Origin: DATGZX01 sp035296965
GTDB taxonomy: Bacteria > Planctomycetota > Planctomycetia > Gemmatales > Gemmataceae
DNA length: 47,088 bases
Assembly: GCA_035296965.1 (NCBI GenBank)
Contig: DATGZX010000418.1
Span: 1 to 47,088, forward strand
Reading direction: 5' to 3'
This document shows positions 42,751 through 47,088 of this stretch, piece by piece. Each line of letters starts with the position of its first letter. Position 1 is the stretch's first letter. A program made the position numbers and the translations under genes. A model generated the notes under the pieces. It had not been told where the DNA came from. It searched no databases and saw only the letters and a program-made list of their open reading frames with translations.

Positions 42751-43368
42751 ATGATAGATATGATCGCAGGAAAACACGATGATCCTGCGTTCGTCGCCCT
42801 GGCTCAGCGCATTGTCAACGGCGTCATTGCCAGCCTCCAAACGCGCGAAGTCCACCTCGTACACGTCGACAACTGGTTCGATCATAAGTGGCTCGGGTGG
42901 TGGAGCTGGAGAGAGGAGGAGCTCTGCGTTCCTCCCTTCAATCCGAATCGCGTGGTTACGCACCAGTATTTTCTCTGGGACCCAGGGGAGTCGGGCTGGA
43001 GATCCCTTGAGCCACCCAAACCTCTCCACATTCAGCAGGCTGGCCGTTCCTCGCTTGCTCAGCCGCTCAATCGGATTTCAAAGCGCGCCCTTTTCATCTG
43101 GTACAGCGGAAACACCGCGACCAACGACCTGGGCAGCCTGATGGTCCATCTATCCGGTGCCGACCGTTACGCGTGGTATGCTTCCTTCAGGAAGAAGCAG
43201 CATTGGACTATTGCCGACGAATGCCGAATTACCAGGCGCGAGTTGGTTTCATTCGAAGAACGTGGTCGCCTGATCGAACAAGGTTTGTCTGGCGTGGTCG
43301 AAGAAATTTCCGCGGAGGCTGCAACGGCCACGGAGAAATTGCATGAGCCGAATCCTCGAACTTCCTGA
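42751..43368 (+). CDS. Hypothetical protein of the post-rRNA islet
   Basis: About 205 residues beginning MIDMIAGKHDDPAFVALAQR. The middle is rich in tryptophan and aromatic residues (VDNWFDHKWLGWWSWREEEL, FNPNRVVTHQYFLWDPGESG). I recognise no domain, signal peptide or membrane segment. An in-frame GTG at 42685 would add 22 residues but has no ribosome site; ATG 42751 or 42760 is more likely. Its end overlaps the start of the antitoxin-like gene by 26 bp, so it is the first gene of the islet's operon and possibly part of the same module. Confidence 0.6.
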   Translation: MIDMIAGKHDDPAFVALAQRIVNGVIASLQTREVHLVHVDNWFDHKWLGWWSWREEELCVPPFNPNRVVTHQYFLWDPGESGWRSLEPPKPLHIQQAGRSSLAQPLNRISKRALFIWYSGNTATNDLGSLMVHLSGADRYAWYASFRKKQHWTIADECRITRRELVSFEERGRLIEQGLSGVVEEISAEAATATEKLHEPNPRTS

Positions 43369-43612
43369 TGCAGTCTATGCCGCTCTTGAAAAGGCGGCCC
43401 AATTGAGCGGTACAACTCCCGTTGGCTGGATCGCGGCTCATCTACCAACCGACTCATCCGAGCAACCCGCCTCTCCTCCGCAAACTCTTGGGGAACTGCT
43501 GGAGGGCAAAGTTGGTCGCATAAATAGTGGTGGCAAGGAACGGTTCTCCGAGAACTGTGCGGAAAAGTTTACTGATTACCTGGAGCAAAAGAGGACCGAG
43601 GGAAGGTTGTAG
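43343..43612 (+). CDS. Antitoxin-like small protein
   Basis: An 89-residue protein that starts MSRILELPDAVYAALEKAAQ, the strand-helix pattern of ribbon-helix-helix-like antitoxins, with a GTTPVGWIAAHL turn and a second helix. The C-terminal half (LGELLEGKVGRINSGGKERF) resembles the toxin-binding tail of small planctomycete and cyanobacterial antitoxin-like proteins. GGAG lies seven bases upstream. It overlaps the hypothetical gene before it and ends 4 bp before the nucleotidyltransferase gene, so it is probably co-translated with it. Whether it neutralises a toxin of its own is unknown; no PIN or RelE-type partner is adjacent. Confidence 0.6.
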   Translation: MSRILELPDAVYAALEKAAQLSGTTPVGWIAAHLPTDSSEQPASPPQTLGELLEGKVGRINSGGKERFSENCAEKFTDYLEQKRTEGRL

Positions 43613-43616
43613 CGCC

Positions 43617-44018
43617 ATGCGGAAGAACTCTTCACACTCCGGTACGGCCGCTGCGGGCAAAACCTACCAGGCGCCGAAGATTCCGATGTTGGCCATTCGT
43701 CGGTTTGTGCGTCAGATCGCGGAGCGCTTTCACCCCGACAAGATCATTTTGTTTGGCTCGTTCGCATACGGCCGGCCCCATGAAGCCAGCGACGTGGACA
43801 TCCTGGTCGTCATGCCGACGTCTAATGAGATTGACCAGGCCATCCGCATCTGGAAGGCCGTCGACGCACCTTTTCCCTTGGATCTCATCGTTCGCACTCC
43901 TCGGAATCTGAATTGGCGGCTGGAACAAGGCGACTCGTTATTACGCGAAATCACGGAAAAGGGCAAAGTCCTGTATGAGAAGGCTCACAGCGCAGTGGGT
44001 GCGAAAAGCCGAAGCTGA
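43617..44018 (+). CDS. MNT-type nucleotidyltransferase (antitoxin-like)
   Basis: About 133 residues with the minimal nucleotidyltransferase core: strand IILFGSFAYG with Gly47-Ser48, then ASDVDILVV with Asp59 and Asp61 (the GSX10DXD pattern). Such proteins pair with HEPN ribonucleases and detoxify them by adding AMP. A third carboxylate lies in LDLIVRTP. The N-terminal 20 residues are low-complexity. Its 3' end overlaps the truncated HEPN frame that begins at 43975. ATG 43617 gives a short spacing to the preceding gene; a longer frame from 43527 runs through that gene and is unlikely. Confidence 0.83.
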   Translation: MRKNSSHSGTAAAGKTYQAPKIPMLAIRRFVRQIAERFHPDKIILFGSFAYGRPHEASDVDILVVMPTSNEIDQAIRIWKAVDAPFPLDLIVRTPRNLNWRLEQGDSLLREITEKGKVLYEKAHSAVGAKSRS

Positions 44019-44085
44019 CGCGGCTCTGCTGGGAATGGTCGGCTGCGATAATCACGATTGGCACAAGAACGCCACGATTCTCTAA
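43975..44085 (+). pseudogene. Truncated HEPN-domain gene (remnant toxin)
   Basis: ATG 43975, inside the end of the nucleotidyltransferase gene, opens a frame of 36 residues: MRRLTAQWVRKAEADAALLG then MVGCDNHDWH and a stop. The string AQWVRKAEADAALL is the first helix of the HEPN domain proteins that follow MNT genes; full-length ones have 110-140 residues and an RX4-6H motif, which is lost here. The overlapping start is the normal arrangement for such pairs. This is a toxin that has been cut off, leaving its partner without a target. Confidence 0.6.
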
Positions 44086-44190
44086 AAGCGTGAGGCCAGA
44101 TGGACGTCGCAGGCGGGGCCGCGTCAGCGCCCCGTGCATTCTCATTACCGTCAAATCCCATCGATCACGTCGAAAAAAACCAAGTTTTCC

Positions 44191-44211
44191 CGAGAACGGC
44201 TAAAGTTCTCG
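44191..44211. repeat. Hairpin with 7-bp arms before the exported-protein gene
   Basis: CGAGAAC (44191-44197), spacer GGCTAAA, GTTCTCG (44205-44211). It lies about 62 bp upstream of the next start codon in an A+T-richer stretch, where an operator could lie; a weak terminator is another reading. Confidence 0.35.
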
Positions 44212-44273
44212 CGCGAAGAATGCCGATCTTTATCATTACTCAATTCTTCTCATGGCAAATCGGAGGCTGAGCC

Positions 44274-44645
44274 ATGTTCGCCAGAGTTCCAAGGTTATGG
44301 AGACGGTCAACAGTTGCAACCCTGGTAGCTGTTGGCATGCTGATCCCCACCTCGCCGGCCTTGCACGCGGAAACTTCCTTTCACAAGATGGAAAAGCGGC
44401 TCAGAAAGCTGGAGAAGAAGACCGGCTCTGCAATGTGGGCGACAGCGGAAGGCACCTGCACTGTAGGAAAATGGGTCGGATGCACTGCCCTGGGTCTTGG
44501 TGTTCTATTCGCGATAGGGACTTACGAAGACCTGTTGGAAAACGGTCCGCCGGAACACTCCACGGCACCCAACCCGCCATCGACAACCACCAGCAGTCAG
44601 GCGTCTGCGCATCCAGTGCTCGGTAATAACGCAGCTCACAAGTAA
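44274..44645 (+). CDS. Small exported protein of unknown function
   Basis: A 123-residue protein with a signal peptide (WRRSTVATLVAVGMLIPTSPALHA, cleavage about residue 32). A short charged helix follows (FHKMEKRLRKLEKK), then a hydrophobic segment (GCTALGLGVLFAIGTY, about 69-84) and a Ser/Thr/Pro-rich tail. GGAGG lies just upstream of the ATG. Two cysteines (TCTVGKWVGC) flank a short loop and could form a disulfide outside the cytoplasm. I do not recognise a family. It separates the decayed and the intact MNT/HEPN modules. Confidence 0.6.
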   Translation: MFARVPRLWRRSTVATLVAVGMLIPTSPALHAETSFHKMEKRLRKLEKKTGSAMWATAEGTCTVGKWVGCTALGLGVLFAIGTYEDLLENGPPEHSTAPNPPSTTTSSQASAHPVLGNNAAHK

Positions 44646-44768
44646 AGTGGCGTAGGAATCTTTCTTACCCTGAGATCACTGGTCAGCCGGATTCAACTGA
44701 GGCGGAGCGCTACCGACGCGGTTGGTCTGCCTCTGCACCGAGCCCTCTGCTAAAGTAGGGGAATCGGA

Positions 44769-45257
44769 GTGACTACTGTGATCCACGACCTGAGCCCCCA
44801 GCGTCTGGCTGAGTTGAGCAAGGTTTTCCGGTCGGAATCGGCCGTCGTCGCCGCCTGGCTGTTCGGCTCGGTCGCCCAGGGACGAGCAACTCCACTGAGC
44901 GATGTCGATTTCGCCGTGCTACTCCGTCCGAACTCTCCCCAAGGCCTGGACCGTTTCGTGTTACTGGATCGCTTGGCAAATGCTCTGGCGGACCTACTAG
45001 GCATTTCGGACCAGAGCATTGACGTTATCCCTCTCAACGACCAGGGCGTCCTCTTTCAGCACAGCGTGCTTCGAACTGGCCGGCTAGTTTACGAAACTGA
45101 CCCGAGGGCTCGCGCTCTGTTTGTTTCGAGCGTCTTGCGTCGCTATTTCGATTTTCGTCCTACGGTGGCGATCTTTGACGTTGCCTCCCGGCGCCAACGC
45201 GCTGCCATTCCTTCTGTCGATAGCGAACGACGTGGGTCGAAGGACCTGGCCCAATGA
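44769..45257 (+). CDS. MntA-type antitoxin nucleotidyltransferase
   Basis: A 162-residue minimal nucleotidyltransferase: AAWLFGSVAQGRATPLSDVD gives the GSX10DXD motif (Gly33, Ser34, Asp45, Asp47), and SIDVIPLND supplies the third acid. In the MntA/HepT toxin-antitoxin systems this protein AMPylates a tyrosine next to the active site of the HEPN toxin. It uses GTG 44769, with GGAGTG close by, and overlaps the HepT gene by four bases (ATGA), the usual arrangement. Its C-terminal 30 residues (ASRRQRAAIPSVDSERRGSK) are basic and may be an extension. Confidence 0.88.
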   Translation: MTTVIHDLSPQRLAELSKVFRSESAVVAAWLFGSVAQGRATPLSDVDFAVLLRPNSPQGLDRFVLLDRLANALADLLGISDQSIDVIPLNDQGVLFQHSVLRTGRLVYETDPRARALFVSSVLRRYFDFRPTVAIFDVASRRQRAAIPSVDSERRGSKDLAQ

Positions 45258-45694
45258 ACGCTGACGACGTGCGCGGCAAACTGGATGTGATTGCGGCCAA
45301 TCAGCAGCAATTGAATTGGCTGCGTAGTTTGTCGCCAGCGGAGTTTGCAGGAGACACGCGAAATTTGGATTCCGCGCTGCATCGCTTGCAAACTACGATC
45401 CAGGCCCTGCTCGACATCGGCGCCTACGTCATTGGTTCGCTAAACCTACCCACCCCGCAACACAGCGCGGATATCATCTCCGAACTTCGTGACGCAGGAT
45501 TCATTCCCCCCACCCCCGCTGATGAATACCTCCGGATGGTGGCTTTTCGCAATCGCGTGGTTCATCTTTACAATCGCATTGATCCGGCCACGGTTTACGA
45601 GATTCTGCAAAAGCACACCAGCGACCTGGAGCGCTTGCGCGACGTTCTGGTTGACATCATCCTGAAACATCCCGATGTTTCTGGCGCCTCTTAG
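45254..45694 (+). CDS. HepT-like ribonuclease toxin (HEPN/DUF86)
   Basis: A 146-residue all-helical HEPN protein of the DUF86 (HepT) type. The RX4HXY motif of the active site is intact: Arg99, His104 and Tyr106 in FRNRVVHLYNRI. The tyrosine is the known target of AMPylation by the partner MntA. It starts with ATGA in the end of the MntA gene, so translation is coupled. Toxins of this type cut mRNA or tRNA in other bacteria; the substrate here is unknown. The complete motif in both partners suggests an active toxin-antitoxin or defence module. Confidence 0.9.
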   Translation: MNADDVRGKLDVIAANQQQLNWLRSLSPAEFAGDTRNLDSALHRLQTTIQALLDIGAYVIGSLNLPTPQHSADIISELRDAGFIPPTPADEYLRMVAFRNRVVHLYNRIDPATVYEILQKHTSDLERLRDVLVDIILKHPDVSGAS

Positions 45695-46023
45695 TTTGCG
45701 TTGAATACACCACTTCAACCGAGAGTCTGGCCCGCCAGAGGACACGTCCGAGGAGGATTTCTCATCCGCGGCTCGAGGCGCCTCGGCAGCACCTTTCTGC
45801 TTGTCCTTTGGCGGCAGCGGGGCCAATCGAAAACCTCATCTTCCTGATCCGTGTGCGACCGAGATGCGCCGTTTCCCATTGTTTTCGACGAGCGATTTGA
45901 CATGGTACGAGCTTCAGGCACGGCCATGCTAGAATTGCGCAGGATTTCTGCGCTGGCACCTGGAGGCCAATGCCGCGACAATGTCCGCAGGGCAAGCTTC
46001 TGGGCGCGAGGTCATCCAGGCTC
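45695..46023. other. 329-bp gap with a possible frameshifted gene remnant
   Basis: On the minus strand, two frames read HTDQEDEVFDWP (one frame) and PLPPKDKQKGAAEAPRAADE (next frame) in succession, which a single frameshift would join. This may be a gene remnant without known family. On the plus strand an extended -10 (TGCTAGAAT, 45927-45935) lies about 90 bp before the sigma-factor gene. No intact gene is present. Confidence 0.35.
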
Positions 46024-46779
46024 ATGAACATAGACACGGATCTTGGCGGTCCGCCCGCAGCGTTCCCGGCGAGCCGGTGCTCGGTGGTCCGTGCCGCGGG
46101 TAATCCCGACCCAGCCATTCGCAAGCAGGCTTTTGCAGATCTGGTCTCTGCCTACTGGAAACCCGTCTACAAGTACATTCGCATCAAGTGGTCCTTGACC
46201 AACGAAGACGCCAAGGATTTCACGCAAGCGTTTTTCGCGCGAGCATTCGAGAAAGACTTTTTTACTCCGTTCGACCCTTCCCGAGCCCGGTTTCGCACGT
46301 TTCTGCGCACCTGCATTGACGGTTTCGTCGCCAACGCCGTCAGGCATAGCTCCCGCTTGAAACGCGGCGGCGGTAGCGAAATACTCCCTCTCGATTTCAA
46401 TGCCGCCGACGCCGAGCTACGCGTTCAGGCGCTCGCCGGTAGAACCGATCTCGACGACTTCTTCCGCCAGGAGTGGGTTCGGTCCTTGTTTAGCGGCGCA
46501 TTGGACGATCTCAAGCAGCAATGTGCCACAGCGGGCAAGAATGCGCACTTCGAAATCTTCTTGCGCTATGATATCGAGGGCCCCGAAGCGGTGCAGCGAC
46601 CAACCTACGAGCAGCTCGCCAAGGAATTTGGGCTTCCCGCGAGCCAGGTTACCAACTACCTGGCCTTCGCCCGCCGTCAATTCAGACAGGTCGTCCTGGA
46701 AAGACTCCACGCCACTACCGGTAGCGAAGAAGAATTCCTGGAGGAATCGAAGCGGCTTTTCGGAGGCGTCATGTCGTGA
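46024..46779 (+). CDS. ECF-type RNA polymerase sigma factor paired with a Ser/Thr kinase
   Basis: A protein of about 251 residues with the sigma-70 region 2 pattern (FADLVSAYWKPVYKYIRIKW, TNEDAKDFTQAFFARAFEKD, SRARFRTFLRTCIDGFVANA) and a region-4-like helix-turn-helix (TYEQLAKEFGLPASQVTNYL). It belongs to the ECF sigma factors that precede Ser/Thr kinase genes in planctomycetes; such pairs are thought to be controlled by kinase signalling rather than by an anti-sigma factor. ATG 46024 is chosen over 45970. The stop overlaps the kinase start (GTGA at 46776). Confidence 0.85.
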   Translation: MNIDTDLGGPPAAFPASRCSVVRAAGNPDPAIRKQAFADLVSAYWKPVYKYIRIKWSLTNEDAKDFTQAFFARAFEKDFFTPFDPSRARFRTFLRTCIDGFVANAVRHSSRLKRGGGSEILPLDFNAADAELRVQALAGRTDLDDFFRQEWVRSLFSGALDDLKQQCATAGKNAHFEIFLRYDIEGPEAVQRPTYEQLAKEFGLPASQVTNYLAFARRQFRQVVLERLHATTGSEEEFLEESKRLFGGVMS

Positions 46780-46997
46780 ACTGGCTCTCCGACGCGGTCC
46801 TGGCCCATCTTTGCAAGCTCGGCAATGAGCCCGAACTGAGCGGCACCCGCTATGAACTGATCGAGAAGATCGGTCAAGGAGGCATGGGAAGCGTTTATTT
46901 GGTCAGGGACCGCGTACTCGATAGGCAGCTGGCCCTAAAGGTGCTGAACCCAGGGCGAACGCATCAAACTCCACCTCAATTATTGAGAGGGCCTTGA
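46776..46997 (+). pseudogene. Ser/Thr protein kinase, interrupted after the ATP-binding lysine
   Basis: GTG 46776 overlaps the sigma-factor stop. The frame encodes a kinase N-lobe: YELIEKIGQGGMGSVYLVRD with the glycine-rich loop and RQLALKVLN with the invariant lysine. At about residue 58 it turns into an unrelated sequence (PGRTHQTPPQLLRGP) and stops at 46997. The alphaC helix, the catalytic loop and the DFG motif are missing. The sequence break suggests an insertion at about 46945-46955, with the rest of the kinase beyond the window. Confidence 0.7.
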
Positions 46998-47088
46998 TTG
47001 GGACAAGTGTACAGGCCTACGATTCTTCCGGACTTTCACCTATTTCCCGGAGGAACGCATGGTTGCTACTACTCACGTGGGGTTGTTT
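46950..47088 (+). mobile_element. Possible left end of an insertion sequence, runs off the window
   Basis: Sequence unrelated to the kinase starts near 46950. A new frame opens at ATG 47059 (MVATTHVGLF), seven bases after GGAGG, and continues past the end of the window. A gene with a good ribosome site this close to a broken kinase gene is what an insertion sequence and its transposase would look like. Neither the terminal repeat nor the transposase can be seen. Confidence 0.35.

Overview
The window comes from a planctomycete chromosome of roughly 60% G+C. The 16S rRNA gene (40947-42477) carries an exact match to the Planctomycetales probe PLA46 target (40992-41009). The proteins fit that phylum: a DUF1559 prepilin-like protein, a TIGR03067 protein, an ECF sigma factor fused to WD40 propellers, an ECF sigma/Ser-Thr kinase pair, a Uma2 protein, HEAT-repeat secreted proteins and Tat-exported conserved proteins. 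A lineage near Gemmataceae or Isosphaeraceae is likely, but I cannot place it further without a tree.

Layout. 1-1435: a MerR regulator cut off inside its effector domain, its own MerR-type promoter, a decayed tyrosine recombinase and a long hairpin. 1436-2269: alpha/beta hydrolase. 2280-8796 (minus): a tripartite RND efflux operon (inner-membrane pump, HlyD-type adaptor, TolC-like outer-membrane factor). 8797-9641: non-coding, with a cluster of 21-bp palindromes. 9642-13022 (minus): ECF sigma factor with about 14 WD40 repeats. 13181-13336: a MITE-like element. 13357-18030: Tat protein, SDR, SRPBCC protein, small KOW-like protein and a Tat-exported TIM-barrel isomerase. 18202-22705: two ABC ATPase/permease pairs in one overlapping operon, followed by a TetR regulator. 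22742-25835: S41 peptidase, PQQ-like beta-propeller and TIGR03067 protein.

26317-33339: a compact operon of a large envelope protein, an ABC ATPase, a double-length ABC-2 permease and a HEAT-repeat protein, probably one envelope-located ABC machine. 33389-36730: a palindrome-bounded element, a DUF1559 protein with terminator, a 58-residue lipoprotein and a HEAT protein. 37005-40335 (minus): birA and nadC with a Uma2 gene upstream, then purQ.

40360-42650: a stand-alone 16S rRNA unit with two candidate promoters, a boxA-like antitermination signal, the gene, and a strong terminator about 140 nt after its 3' end. No 23S, 5S or tRNA gene is linked to it. 42751-45694: an islet holding a hypothetical protein, an antitoxin-like protein, a MNT nucleotidyltransferase with a truncated HEPN partner, a small exported protein, and a second, intact MntA/HepT-type pair. 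46024-47088: an ECF sigma factor and a Ser/Thr kinase cut off after its ATP-binding lysine, next to the start of another gene at the window edge, which suggests an insertion.

The strongest leads for something undescribed are the 26317-33339 transporter operon, the paired decayed and intact MNT/HEPN modules behind the rRNA gene, and several families of palindromic or MITE-like repeats between genes.
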